Assembly (NCBI GenBank): GCA_946811695.1 | Contig: OX328124.1 | Coordinates: 31,681,648-31,745,647 of the forward strand | From: Gonocerus acuteangulatus | Lineage: Eukaryota; Arthropoda; Insecta; Hemiptera; Coreidae | DNA: 64,000 nt | Reading direction: 5' to 3' | Part shown: one piece after another, positions 24,890 to 36,692 of the stretch | Layout of the letters: every line of letters begins with the position of its first letter | Numbering within the stretch: the stretch's first letter is position 1 | Notes under the pieces: model-generated | Seen by the model: the letters and a program-made list of their open reading frames with translations, nothing else | Told to the model about the DNA's origin: nothing | Database searches by the model: none | Translations under genes and position numbers: made by a program

Positions 24890-26390
24890 TTCTGGATATA
24901 GGGTGTGATTTAATTCAAGTGCCGATCTTTTTAGGTTCTTCTAGGTTTGCAAGCTGCTTTAGACATGTTGAAGTTAAGTAGTGACAGCCGTTTGTGGGCT
25001 GTCAAGCTGTGGAAAGTTTTGAATGAAGCCGGGCTCGGTATGTTGATGTAGTACTTTCTTCCTAATTTCTCTCTTTGTTAGCCTCTAAGTAGCAGTTCTG
25101 TAGTTGGAACAGAGCAGGTGGTCTATCCTTTTAGGACGTTCCCAGAACTTGAGAGTTTGTTTGTCGCATCTTGTTTGCAGTGGTTCCGTGTCTGTTTGTA
25201 TCTCCATTGGCATAATGACCGTTGAGAAGGCAGCACCCATGACCAGTTGCAGTTGTTTTGGACTTTCTCGAGCTTTTGTAGGTTATTTTGGCTTGCAAGA
25301 GAGTTAACCGCCGAAGCATATTCCATAGTCAGACTGACGTAGGTTATGTATGCGATGGCAAGAACGTCTTGTGTACATCCCTATTTTGTTCCAGTTAATC
25401 TTTGAGTAGGTTGATTTGTTTGTTAGCACGTTGAGCTACTTCTTGGATATGGTTCTTCTACGAAATTTCGGATTCAAGGTTGACACCCAGGCACTTGGAC
25501 AGCTTGCTTTCCAGAAGGTTGCCCTGTTTATATTTTAATGCAATGACGGGTGGCTTTGATGATGAGGTGAATAGTTGGAATAGGGTTTTCTCAGGGCTCA
25601 TCATGATACTGTTGTTATCCGTCCATTGACCAATGTTCTCTAGTGTCTGGTTCATGGCTTGTTCCAGAGTAGCAATATTCCTGGTGGAAATTCATACAAC
25701 TACATCATCAGGGTTCTCCCATGGTCTAGTGGCTAAAGCCTTAGATTCATAAAAGGGAGATGGCGGGTCCGATTCCCACTTGCGACAGGAATTTTCTCAT
25801 CCCACGGCTTGCTGGGAAAATTCCTCGCTGTACCTGGATGTCGGCGCTAATGGCCTAGATGTCGATGCGCCGTAAAAGAAAAAAACTACATCATCAGCAT
25901 GTAGCATAACAATGAAGAGAAGGCAGCTGAGTACAGCTCCTTTAGGTGGGCCTTGTTTTTGAAGTTGGTGGCAGTATTTAAGAATTAGGTCCTAATCAAA
26001 CGCCGAGTCAGGAAGTTACAACCCCACCTCATCATGTTGAAAGACACTCCGAGCTTCAATAGCTTTTACAATAACAATTCTTTATACACTTTATCATATG
26101 GTGCTAATGACCCTAGCAGGCCAATGTGGATTGTTTTCTATGAAAGCCATCCTTTAGGGCTTGGGTGAATTTTACTAATTGGTCAGCAGTAGAGAGTTTT
26201 TGACTGGAACCCGCTTGTGCTTCGCTTAATGCTTCTTTATCATATGCTTGGCCTCGATCATATTTTCAGCTAACCTGCAACAAACACTGGTTAGCGATAT
26301 TTTCCGATAGCTCGTGAGCTTATTGCTTAATTCTAGCACCCTTCTCGGTGCTAGACATAATTTCAGTCATTATCTTATTGGGGAAGGACC
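24890..26390 (-). mobile_element. Decayed non-LTR retrotransposon, RT domain
   Basis: The minus strand, over several frames, gives YRKISLTSVCCRLAENMIEA, then EAQAG and DQLVKFTQALKDGFHRKQST, then an LPQGAVLS-like block and VMLHADDVV (the YADD catalytic box with H for Y). After a SINE insertion come MNQTLENIGQWTD, KCLGVNLESEISW and TMEYASAVNSLASQNNLQKL. This order is that of I/Jockey-type LINE reverse transcriptases. Multiple stops and frameshifts make it dead. Confidence 0.85.
25712..25883 (+). mobile_element. tRNA-derived SINE (family S1) inserted in the RT relic
   Basis: The head TCCCATGGTCTAGTGGCTAA resembles a tRNA-Glu A-box region, and GGGTCCGATTCCC is the B box. The tail carries GGCGCTAATGGCC and GATGCGCCG followed by an A-rich end. 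A perfect 14-bp TSD (AACTACATCATCAG) lies at 25698-25711 and 25884-25897. The insertion falls just after the HADD box of the LINE relic. Confidence 0.95.
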
Positions 26391-27025
26391 CATTTCGTCC
26401 AGGTCAGATTGACGAGTCTGAGGATTGCGCTGTTTGATGAACTCGACCTTTTAGCACTTTTAAATCATGCAAAGTATTTGTGTATCGATTTTCATCAACA
26501 TTATTTCAACAAAGTGTGTTTTGTGTTTATAATAGCGCCGTAATTCTCTATTATGCACAGAAAACTCCATTGTGCTTCATCCAGATATCACTGGAGTTGG
26601 TGTTTAAATTTTCCACAAAAGATTAACTATATAATTCCAAATGGATAAGAATTATGGAAATCAGGAAAGATGACGCAGTTCCTACGAATCAAACTTTTTA
26701 TTATTTGAAATGTGTTAAAACGGAAATGATTTATCTTGAACAAAATGCGAGGTTATTTTATACTGATGTTACAAACAGTTCCTCTTTGCCTTAAAGGTAA
26801 GGTTTATCAAAACGAAGGTTACTATTGCTCTGGTTCAATAAAGTCGAAACTATTGGTATATTAAAAATTCATTATTATTAGGACGACATTTTATGATTCC
26901 CATGTAGCAGTAGACGTTTCCTTTAAAAATACTTGATTTCTCAATAAATGTATTTGGTTCTGTAGAAAAACAAGAAACCCCTAACCTCGATATACTTTTG
27001 TAGTTTTCTTGTGATTTCCAGGAAA

Positions 27026-27232
27026 ATGGAAAACGAATTATTGCCAGCACTTGTTACTGTATCTGAAAAAGCTGGTAATATAGCTCGAATTTGTAGACAA
27101 GATGAACATTTGCTCTCTCTTTTGGTCCAAGAAAAGAAAGATGGAGAGAAGAATCAAAGATTTGTGACAGACTTTAAAACATTAACTGATGTTCTTGTGC
27201 AGGAGCTGGTGAAACATGATTTATGTTCTAAG
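27026..27232 (+). CDS. INPP1: INPP1 exon 1 (coding)
   Basis: 69 codons from ATG in [18 protein letters not shown] to LVKHDLCSK. The donor GTCAAT is weaker than consensus but keeps the frame into [15 protein letters not shown]. Confidence 0.92.
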
Positions 27233-28503
27233 GTCAATAGTAAAAAAATTAATTAATAATTATATAATGAAATAAATCAGCGCTTTTTTTTTCAGTTTCA
27301 AAACTACTGCGGATTAGGGTATTTTACTACTAAAACTGTTAATTTGCTTAACTTAAAGGATGCTTCACCTCCAGTTTTAATTTCAATCACTTCATTCTTT
27401 GAGTTAGGAATCTAAATAGGAACCACTATTTTCACACAGGAATTACTAATTGGTATTCGGTAAACCTTCTGTTTTTTGTTTATGTCCAAAAATATTTTTA
27501 GATGATTTGGGTATTGTCGAATTTTCTTGTTTTGTCAATAAAGCCTGAATATGTTCTTTCTACAGTTGATTTAGTGTATTGTGCTCCTATCAGAATATTA
27601 GGGTTGGTTTTCTTGTTAACTCATATGTACTAGTTGAAAAGTTGGAACCCTCATTCCATTCCGTCCATATTGAATTTATTTCTCTTTAGAACCTTTACTC
27701 CCATTTAGTAAAACAGTAAAAAGAAAATGCACTAATACTGTTCATGTCTCATTATTTACAATTCTTTTAGTTGTGTTATTTCATATTAATTAGTAAGCTT
27801 GTGAGGCTTCTTCTGATTAGTGTCATTGTCATCTATTATATTGCTTCAATGGTTTTATCTACATCAAGGAACACATCGACTCTGGATTGTTACTTCCTTG
27901 TATCTATATTATCAATGATTTATTATTCTTATATATTTAATAATAATATGTATTTCAAAGTGTTAAAACCAAGTGGAACATAGTTAAAAAATGTTACTGT
28001 AGTTTATTAATGTGTTCTTTTGCTGTGAGACTTGCTTAAGAACAGAATTTGATAAAACAAAGTAGGCAAATAATAGTAGAAATAAAAGTGAAAAATAAAT
28101 AATTTTTTAGGAAAAAATATTTGTATCTAATTAGATGAAATTTTAGTGACAGTTGTTTTAGAAGCATTGATACACACTACATTAAAAAGTCAGTAGTTTA
28201 TATTTATTTATTTAAATTTTAACGTGCACTTTCACGTAGCACAGATTTTTGGGATAAAAGTTAACACTCTTATCAAGCCGGGTTAGGAATGATGCTTTTT
28301 TTTTTTTTTTTTTTAAAAAAAAGAAAAGCCACCATCCCTAGTAAGAATCGAGCTAATGGCCCTAGACATGAAGTGCTTACACGTTACCTCTGCCACCGGG
28401 TCTCTGTGGTTTGTATTAAATACTATAGGCAAAAACTAGTAATAATATTTTAAAAAAAAGTTTGTATATAATACATGTGTATATATGTTTATGTATGTAT
28501 GTA

Positions 28504-28565
<62 letters not shown>

Positions 28566-28636
28566 CATACATACATACATACATACATACATACATACAT
28601 ACATACATACATACATACATACATACATACATACAT

Positions 28637-28687
<51 letters not shown>

Positions 28688-30089
28688 AGAGAATAACTGA
28701 TCTATATTTCACTAAGAAGCGTTTGTTAATGAAATTACTCTCATATTAATGAAATGCACACATTTTTTATTAAAGTAACTCTTCTTAAGCAGACCTAGCC
28801 TTCTTTCTTGATACTTACAGTAAATAAATTATTGTAAGCATTTTGATGGATAATAAGCTGAAGTTTTATCCCAAATGGTAAATTTCTAAATGAATTTAAA
28901 ATTTTTAATTCTACCAATCAGGCATTTCTTGACAAAATGTGAGGTATAGATTTCTTGAAATTTAAAATGCTAAGGAAACTTTTAGCTTTCTTTATCTAAA
29001 GATAGTAAAGTGTCGTGTGTTCATATTCAGAGTTTTTCACACAGACTTAAATATTGAAATTGTGTACACTTTAATTTATTAAATTATTACATTGTTAATA
29101 AATATTTAGTTAGTAATATTTTTTGAATTTTGCTACCATTGTTGGAAATTTTTAAGGCTGCTAATTCCATACTCATTCTAAAATTTTTAGTTTCATCGGT
29201 TCTTCACTTTTAAAATTAATGTGACTATCCTCTTTAACATATGATTCACATTTTATACAGTTTTAAATTGTAATTTTATAGATTTCACAGTAATCTGTGT
29301 AGGGATACAAATAATGTCTAGCTAAAAGTTAAGGCTTTTTCTTTTTAAGTGAAATTATTTTCTTTTTGATGGGCATGAAATTTGCATTTAAAGCCATGAA
29401 ATTGGCTTTTACAAAAGTAGTAGACAACCTGGTTGATCATCAGACTATTACCTTAAAATCTATTGAAATGATAATATTACGTTGATATCAAACATATATA
29501 TTGAAGAATATATTTATAAAACCACAGATATATTTCAAAATATTTACTCATGTTCTGTATGTCAGCGATATGTTTGATTACATGATGGTTTGCCTTGGAG
29601 GAGATGGAGGTTCGATTCCTGTTCCTAGCAGGTGTATTTATTGATGGGCTTGCCAAAACAATCCCTGCTCCACCGTGGCTGTTTAAGGAGGGTCATAAAC
29701 TGTTAATAACAAAACTCATAAATATCTCCCACTTCACTGGCGTTAATGGCTAATGAGCTGGCACGCCAAAAACAACCCCCCCCCCCAAAATAACCCTTTT
29801 AATAATCAGGGTTAATAGCCTTAGAATTTCTATTTTTTCAGAATTTAATTTGTATAATTATTCTTTCCAGTCCTTTAATTTTTCCTTTTTACGTCTGTTT
29901 TTATTTATGAAAAATAAAAAATTCAAATTTAATAGACATAATTTAATCAAAATAATAAATATGTATACAATTTTTTTAATGCAGAACATATATAAATATG
30001 TAAGTAATTACTTTAATATAAATGTATTTAACATTTATTAAAGTATTATGTAAAGCAACTTTAAATTTTCACTTCATGATGTATATATA

Positions 30090-30152
<63 letters not shown>

Positions 30153-33100
30153 CACATAAGTAAATAAAGTTGCTAGGTTAAATTTTACACCATTTTACAG
30201 AAGCATTCCGATATACTCTATAAATAATAATACTTATTTTTTCCTTATGTTGGTGTATTTAAGGGCAATAAAATTAACTGGATTTATCAATTGACTTAAC
30301 ATTTTTCTTCACTTATTGCAACTTTAGATGCCTTTTCAGGACCTTAATAATAAATTAAATTCAAGCCAGCCTTCTATAATATATGCAAACTTTTTGGCTT
30401 ATTTCATTTTTAATTTTATATGATGATATTAAACGTATAGAGCGTGTTTAATTAATTAACAAACCCTTTTAGTTAAATTGTATTGACCTTCAGCCTATAT
30501 AAGAAAAACTGTTAGTTCGAGTCACTATAAACATTGATAAAGGAGCTACATTTATACAGCCCATTCTGTAGGACATTGATCATACTTTGATTTGAAACTA
30601 ATATTTCCTCTTTTCACAACTGGTCTCATATTTTGCTTTATAACCTTTCTGTTAATAATAAAGAAAGAAGATCTTTTCTTTGCAAAGATGCACAAATAGA
30701 AAAAAAAATACAACTTTTTTAAAAAGAAAAAAAACCTAAAAAATACTGAGACTGAGACCCTCAGAAACTAAATAGTGAAGAAATATTGTTGTTAGAAAAT
30801 ATTTATAAAATAAGTGCCCATAAACCTTTTCTTGTTAGATAATTTACAATTAGATTTCAACAAAGTGTTTTTGCTAATCGCCCACTAAATTAGCGCACTG
30901 CATTGCTGACTATAGTTGATTTGTCTTTTAGTTTCCTTCATTGGTGGGACATATTTATGGCGAAGAAACTAACGAGTTTACTGTGGATAGTGAAACATTA
31001 ATTATTGAAGTCAAATCTAATCAAGAAGCGACAGCTGAATTATTGTGTAAAGTTTTGGGAGATTCCAATGCCAGCCAAACTCTTGCAAGAGTGGTTCATT
31101 CGAATGTTGAAGAAAAAGTTTCGATTGAAGCCGACTTTCCTGAAGTTCCTGCCAATATTGGTATATGGATTGATCCAATAGGTAATAAATATGTACATCA
31201 TATTGTAGATAAGAAATATATTAGGTTTTGATTTGTAATTTCTAATGAGTTTGATTTTCGAAGATTCGACAGCTGAATACATTAGAGGTGAGCAGAAAAA
31301 AGAAGACGGCATTGTTTTATCAGGCCTTCCATGTGTGACCGTTCTGATAGGAGTATTTGACTTGGAAACTGGTGCCCCCATCATGGGAATTATCAACCAA
31401 CCATTTTATAAAATCATTGACTCAGAGTAGGTGGTTCAATCATTTTCCTAAAATACCATTAAATTCCCTGGCGTAAGTCAGCTTTAAATTGTATTAAGTA
31501 CAACAATCATTTTGACCTTAAAAAATAATGAGGGTCATTGAAAGTAGTATAGATTTTAAATGTCTCTACTGAATTCCAAATAACTTTTTGTATATTTTAT
31601 TTTGTAGATGGACTGGCCGTTATGTCTATGGAATTGCCTATGGTGGTTTTAAGCTTTCGAAACCTTATTTTTCTGCTGGCAATGGAATGGTAAGCTATTA
31701 AACAATTTTAATATAATCACTCAACAATGTTCATATTTTCTTCAAGCCGGAATGGTTTTGAATTCTCTGGGGTTTGGGATGTGCTTTATTAAAATGGACT
31801 GGGCTCTCGTTTCTCCATTAAAAAAAAGTATGGTAGCTTATAGAAAAGCTACCAAAAAGATGTATTACGTTTTAGGAAAGAACTAACACCCAAATAGTAG
31901 TAGAAATAGTTTTAACTTTGTATGATTCCATTGTTTGTTTGATGCACGGAAGCCGACAATTTTTTCGTTTCTATCGTGGATAGAAAAGGATGGTAACCTG
32001 CAAATAACACATCAAAAAATCTGTTATTTACAATTTTTTCAAAAATCTCACATGAGTCCTACCTCAATGTACATTTCTTCAGAATGAGCTACAATAATCA
32101 AAATGAGACTCTAGGTCTGTATTTCTCAGTGCATCCTGGTGGCAAAAACCATACACACCCTTATCAAAGCAAAGGAAAATCTGATAATACCAAACTTCCA
32201 GGTTATATATTATTATTTGTTTCTTAATTTCATTAATTTTTTATCATAAATAAGCTCATGTATAAACTCATCACCATGCCTAATGATGAACCTAAAGAAG
32301 TTCGAATCGTCGCTAATATAAGTTAATATTTTAAACGATTTTGGGGAGCAACTCCTGCTGAGATACTTCAAGAATCAATTGTTTCTTCTCCACCCTCCCT
32401 TCAATTAACTTGTCTATTTTAAATTATAACAACAATTAAGAACATTGAAAATGAAGAAAATGGAAATGATCATTGAGTAGCCAAATAGCCTAATGATCCT
32501 GGAAATAGATGCATTGTATATATTTATTTTTACGTTTTGGAAAGAGTTACAGAAGTTTAATGAGATTTACTCAGTTTGATACTCAAATTATGTAATAACT
32601 CCTTAGAGTTTATATATTGCACTAGTATTTCTAAAGCGACACAACTCAAAAATCGATGTTTTTGAGTTATGACTATGAAAGAAATTGGTAAATATCTCTT
32701 TATCAACCATCAAACTGAATGAACCAGAATGTCTTAATGCTATTACCTATACAAAGGCAAGAGTAACACATTTTAAATTGAGTATTTTTTTTACTAATGC
32801 CACTTTAGAAATACTAATGTGATATATCTTCCTATTTGTAGAAAAGGCCTCATTGATGCGAGTCTTAAGGTATTGACACTCTGGGCCAAGGGGTTTCAGT
32901 TCAATTCCCTCTACCACTAAAGCTTTTTTCGATAAAAGGAGAGCCATAACCTTTACCCTGCCAAGAAAAGGTTTTATCCTGTAGATAGATAATCCAAAAT
33001 CAATGGTTTTAAAAAAAGGACATTAAAATTAAAATAAATATGTTTTTGGAAATTATTAATTTATCTTTATACCTTCTAAACCACCTAAAGATCTAAGACT

Positions 33101-33484
33101 ATTCATTGACTGAGGTAATATTATTTTCAGGCTGTAGCAGTCAGCTCTTCAGAAAAAGAAGAGATCAAGCAAACTTTATCAGAAAACGGATACAGAATTA
33201 TTGAAATAGCTGGTGCCGGGTTTAAACTGCTCAATATAATAACTGGCACAGTGCAAGCTTATGTGTTGAGCAAACCAACATCATACTTGTGGGATATTTG
33301 TGCGTGCCATGCAGTTTTGGAATCCCTCGATGGAGGAATCATTGATTACACAACCTTATTACCAATCAGATATAAACCAGGCCAAGGCGTACAAGCGTGC
33401 TGTAATTCGGGAGGTATATTAGCTTATAGAAAAGAAGAAATAAAAAATGACATTATTACGGCATTGAAATTAGAATCTAGCTAA
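27026..33484 (+). CDS. INPP1: Inositol polyphosphate 1-phosphatase, complete CDS in 5 exons
   Basis: Joined exons 27026-27232, 30932-31181, 31264-31426, 31608-31689 and 33131-33484 encode 351 aa; the vertebrate protein is about 400. The enzyme removes the 1-phosphate from Ins(1,4)P2 and Ins(1,3,4)P3 in the cytosol, Mg-dependent and lithium-sensitive. Visible family features are the [14 protein letters not shown] terminus, [19 protein letters not shown] (metal glutamate), WIDPIDSTAEYI (IMPase-superfamily motif 1), [28 protein letters not shown], and [16 protein letters not shown] (motif 2). The start follows an AG acceptor at 27020-27021, so a 5' UTR exon probably lies upstream. The loop between the NQPF block and motif 2 is shorter than in mammals. 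Confidence 0.95.
28198..28412 (-). mobile_element. tRNA-Ser-like SINE (family S3), antisense
   Basis: Reverse complement of the S3 consensus: degenerate A box, damaged B box, the GGTGGCTTTTCTTT block and the terminal AACGT...AAATTTAAATAAATA tail. A long T-run has expanded inside the body. Confidence 0.75.
28505..28683. repeat. Compound microsatellite: TA, ACAT, TA
   Basis: A TA tract, then about 19 ACAT units (28559-28635), then a second TA tract. The tyrosine/isoleucine and MYVC ORFs on both strands are artefacts of this tract. Confidence 0.97.
29015..29433. repeat. Second copy of the 5.7-6.4 kb hAT-like repeat
   Basis: It matches about 5980-6370 in the same orientation and ends with the same TAGTAGACAACCTG-type terminus. 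The left end is missing. Confidence 0.7.
29565..29790 (+). mobile_element. SINE (family S4)
   Basis: GAGGTTCGATTCC is a B box. The body ends in CTGGCGTTAATGGC...GGCACGCC, a hairpin of the same design as the S1 and 5S-SINE tails, followed by A/C-rich sequence. Confidence 0.65.
30088..30150. repeat. TA microsatellite
   Basis: Uninterrupted TA dinucleotides in INPP1 intron 1. Confidence 0.95.
30932..31181 (+). CDS. INPP1: INPP1 exon 2
   Basis: Acceptor GTCTTTTAG, donor GTAATA. It contains the GEETNEF metal site and ends within the DPI-D codon of motif 1. Confidence 0.93.
31264..31426 (+). CDS. INPP1: INPP1 exon 3
   Basis: Acceptor TTTTCGAAG after only an 82-bp intron, donor GTAGGT. It encodes [16 protein letters not shown] and [20 protein letters not shown]. 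Confidence 0.92.
31608..31689 (+). CDS. INPP1: INPP1 exon 4
   Basis: Acceptor ATTTTGTAG, donor GTAAGC. It encodes [20 protein letters not shown], equivalent to the RRWKGQCYWGLSYLG region of the mammalian enzyme. Confidence 0.9.
32838..33030 (+). mobile_element. SINE family S3, degenerate copy
   Basis: Degenerate match to the S3 copies at 51876 and 47098: AGTCTTAAGGT-like A box, CAGTTCAATTCCCTCTACCA in place of the B box, and a terminal AAAGGACATTAAAAT. It lies in INPP1 intron 4. Confidence 0.7.
33131..33484 (+). CDS. INPP1: INPP1 exon 5
   Basis: Acceptor TTATTTTCAG, ends with TAA. It carries [20 protein letters not shown] and [20 protein letters not shown], with the motif-2 aspartate that binds metal. 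Confidence 0.95.
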   Translation, partial: AVAVSSSEKEEIKQTLSENGYRIIEIAGAGFKLLNIITGTVQAYVLSKPTSYLWDICACHAVLESLDGGIIDYTTLLPIRYKPGQGVQACCNSGGILAYRKEEIKNDIITALKLESS

Positions 33485-33887
33485 TTTTCTTTCGTTTCTT
33501 TATTTAAAAGAAATATTTGTAGAAATTTTAACTTAATTTCTGGTTACCAATAATTTAGTAAGTATAACTTGAAAATAATAATGAAATAATATCAATATAA
33601 ATGTTTATTGTTGAATATTACCAATGATATAATATTTTATTTATTTAAACATTGAATACTATCAATGAATTTAGTGCTGTTTCCCTACCAAAGAATCATA
33701 TTAACTTAATATTATTTCCCAATGCTCTGAAACATCAGAAAATATGTTAAAATTTTTTAGTTTAATTATATAAGGTATCTACCAATTTGTAAAATAACTT
33801 CTTAGATATTTAATAAATACCTAACAAAAATTACTGAATACATGTCAGACGGAATAAAAAAGTAATTAACAAAGTCAATTAAATTCA

Positions 33888-33929
33888 GCTCTATATCTTT
33901 CAGAACTTACTTAGTGCCTCTTCAGGAGC
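33888..33929 (-). ncRNA. Hammerhead-ribozyme-like motif A
   Basis: On the minus strand: GCUC (33926-33929), CUGAAGA (33919-33925), a 17-base helix-II segment, GAAA (33898-33901), a short loop ending UA, and GAGC (33888-33891). Helix I pairs 4/4. Helix II pairs four of five positions, including one G-U, with a CU mismatch. The core bases C3-A9, G12-A14 and A15.1/U16.1 and the cleavage-site A17 are all present. Minimal hammerheads with tiny helix III are established in Penelope-like terminal repeats. Activity is unknown. Confidence 0.6.
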
Positions 33930-34150
33930 CAAAACTCACTACAATAAAAATTCAGCCAGCTTGTAGAAGGCGAACCTTCCCCCCGCAAAGAAGTCCACGT
34001 TTGTGACATTCTGCCAGGCATATATTCGATTAAAGTTGGGTCACTGTAGAGAATATGAAAACAAAAATTAGGGTCATTATTTATATTAGATATTTGCAAA
34101 CTTACAGCCCACATAATGTCTGATTCGAGAGTTCCTGGAGTATCTATGAG
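33888..34150 (-). mobile_element. Penelope-like terminal repeat fragment
   Basis: The minus strand aligns with the terminal repeat inside 34391-34640: a GTGG...AAGGTTC...CTACAAGCTGGCTGAA stretch, then GGCTCCTGAAGAGGC and a TAGAGC end. The overlapping minus ORF 33911-34222 has no independent support as a gene. The fragment lies between convergent INPP1 and ELMOD2. Confidence 0.6.
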
Positions 34151-34454
34151 TCCTACAAAATTACTCGATTTAAAACAAATGAAGTGAATTTCTTTGACTA
34201 AAGACTCATTTTTATAAGTCATAATTATTTAGCTTTTATTCAACCTGATGTTGATTACAATGAACTTAATATAATTTTAATGTGATTCATATTTATCTAT
34301 ATCATAATATAAGTATATATCTATGTATAATATATAATGTTTGTTTACTCACCAAAAAACTTTAACACTCGATGAATCTTAATATCATTATATTTATATG
34401 TGGCAGAAAAAAAAAAAAAAAAATCGCTCACTTTCTTTGCTTCTCCTTTATTCT

Positions 34455-34495
34455 GCTCTACATGTTTCTCATCTCTATGACGCCTCTTCAGGAGC
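34455..34495 (-). ncRNA. Hammerhead-ribozyme-like motif B
   Basis: Minus strand: GCUC, CUGAAGA, helix II CGUC/GAUG around an AUAGA loop with an asymmetric base at its foot, GAAAC, AUG, UA, GAGC. Helix I pairs 4/4 and helix III can form A-U and C-G. The foot of helix II is damaged relative to an ideal hammerhead. Confidence 0.55.
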
Positions 34496-34732
34496 TCTTA
34501 AACTAATATAATATATCATTACAGCCTACATCTCCGAGAACCTTTTGTAGGCAGGGCCACATCTAGACTGATAAGATCAATCATGTCTACTACGTATCAG
34601 CAGTTTAAAATCGATAGTTTTAGGGTAAATGTTGATTTTCCAAAAGAAGTATTTGTCATTTTACAAAATAATTCATTTTATGTCGTCTTGTTTATTAAAT
34701 TTAAAAAATATTTTATATAGGTATTTAATATC

Positions 34733-34766
<34 letters not shown>

Positions 34767-35045
34767 TAACTGCCTTTTTCCTCTTTTTAATTATGTGTAT
34801 ATTTTACTTTATTTTTTGTTTTATGGGGTTTTCTCTTTATCTAATATCTTTACTGTGTCAAAATTAAAGGGATTTTGTGTCACATGATCCACCAAAGCAG
34901 TTTTGTTTTCAGTCTCGTCAAGGTTTTTGGCATGTTGTTTAACTCTCTATTTTAATGGTTGTCCCTATTCTCCTACATACACCTTATCACAAATTGCACA
35001 ATCAATTTGATATTTGTTGTAATGATATATTGTATTAGTTTAAGT

Positions 35046-35075
35046 ACTCCTGAAGAGACGAGAAACATCTAGAGC
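35046..35075 (+). ncRNA. Hammerhead-like motif C, helix II lost
   Basis: Plus strand: ACUC, CUGAAGA, only GACGA where helix II should be, GAAAC, AUC, UA, GAGC. Helix I keeps 3 of 4 pairs. It is clearly the eroded inverted counterpart of motif B. Confidence 0.45.
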
Positions 35076-35799
35076 AGAATACAGGAGTAGCGAAGAAGCG
35101 TTCTTTTTTTTAATCTGACCTTCTGCCACTTATAAATATATTGAAAAATAGGGTCACTTTCTAATAATATTAATTTTATATTTTATTCCATGCATCATTC
35201 CATTTTTTTATAATGTACTTACAGTAGTGAAGTAATGAGGAAGAAATCTCTCGATAATGTTGTACTAATTGGGTGGTTCAGAATGCAAGTCGTGTAAATT
35301 ATGTACTTATCAACATATTATAACATAGAATTGTTGGACAACCTATCCAGGAATGAAAAAATATATGTTTAAGTTTGTAAAAATAGCTACATTAATGTAC
35401 GAGTACCGAAACAATAGAATTGCTATTTCATTACAAATATGAAGTATTGCTGGTAATCCTTACACCATTTAGTTCAATCTGAGTTCCACCACTTGTATTC
35501 TCGAGCCCTCAATTGAGGGTGAAAACTCCAAATGATATAATTTTGTGATGTATATTATAACTTACTTAGTAAAATATAAAACCTGTCCTGCCTTTGCATG
35601 AAATGAACTGTGGGACATTAAATGTTACTTAAATTTCCTATTAGTAATGTATGATTTTATTTTAGAGACTAACAATGTTTATTTGTTATTAGCATATTTA
35701 TTATTGTTATTAATACATTAAATTCAATATCAATTTAAATTTTAAAAAAATTACTTATGATATGTGATTATAAGTTGCTTTCCTTGAAAGTACTTAATT

Positions 35800-36150
35800 T
35801 TTCAGTACGTTCCAAACCTCAAATGTCTGTTAAGATGATAGTTCCCACATTTTTTTTTCACCCCAAAACTTGGTATAGAGGATTCTTATAACAAACAATT
35901 GGACAAATTTGTTAACCTAAAAAATAGGTCCACCTGGAAAGGACAGTTTACTATTAATGCTCAACATTTGTCTTATATTGCAACAAAACTTGGCATCCAT
36001 TCTGCTCATCTAAAAAAAAAAGATGAGTGGTAAAAACATAATATCTGTTAATTAGGGATGGACGCTTACCATGGAACCAAATTATTAATTTGTCCTTTTC
36101 GGCCGTTACTTTTATCTCTTTGCAACAAAACATGAGGAACATGTGTTGTA
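35800..36150. repeat. Decayed tandem units related to 50.6-51.2 kb
   Basis: Two loose units of about 140 bp share the AAAACTTGGTAT motif and a following TTNGTTAACC / CCACCTGGAA stretch with the repeat array at 50607-51190. The match is by eye only. Confidence 0.4.
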
Positions 36151-36692
36151 AAAAAACAAAAAGCTCATTATATATTTAACTTTTAACGTCCATTATAATT
36201 AACTCAGAATTTTTAGTTATTTCTCTAAGTTGTCAGCAATTGTTTAAAAAATAAAAAATAATCAAAGAACTTTTATTATTACAGAAGGAATAGGATTTAA
36301 ATCAGGGTTTATATATACCAAAACTTATAGAAGTAAATAAGGTTGAATAATTTTTATTCTCGATTCTATCGGTTGTCATAGCAACTAAAATTTAAGTTCA
36401 AATTTAGCACACATATATTACTTAAAAAGCTGAAGAACTTATTTCATAAGCCCAAAACAAGTAATACAGTGCTTTAGAAAAAAAAAAATGAGTACAAATT
36501 CTTAACGTTCATTCACTAATACTAGGCAAGAAAAAAAAATATTCCTTTATTTATAAGCTATACAAATTTAAATAAAACTATCACAAGTATAACATTCAAA
36601 TAAAGTACCTTTTATACAGAAATACTATAAAGAATAAATTAATGAAATGGTATTAAAAAGTAATTTAAACACTACAGATCACAGTTTTCATC

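Larger units (their letters stand above)
34391..35190 (-). mobile_element. Penelope-like element remnant with inverted terminal repeats
   Basis: Between inverted repeats of about 130 bp (34391-34530 and 35015-35145), the minus strand around 35045-34860 reads YQIDCAICDKVYVGE, one stop, then GQPLK and RVKQHAKNLDETENKTALVD. This is the GIY-YIG endonuclease typical of Penelope-like elements. The inner sequence TCTAGACTGATAAGAT links it to the 55085-55290 fragment. Inverted terminal repeats are a known Penelope arrangement. The RT part is absent. Confidence 0.8.

Noticed and set aside
28416..28749. ORFs of 66-98 codons on both strands
   Set aside because: They are translations of TA and ACAT microsatellites.
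31040..31396. 118-codon minus-strand ORF
   Set aside because: It is antisense to INPP1 exons 2 and 3 and crosses an intron.
33911..34222. 103-codon minus ORF as a gene
   Set aside because: Its 3' half coincides with a Penelope-like terminal repeat, and there is no protein family match.
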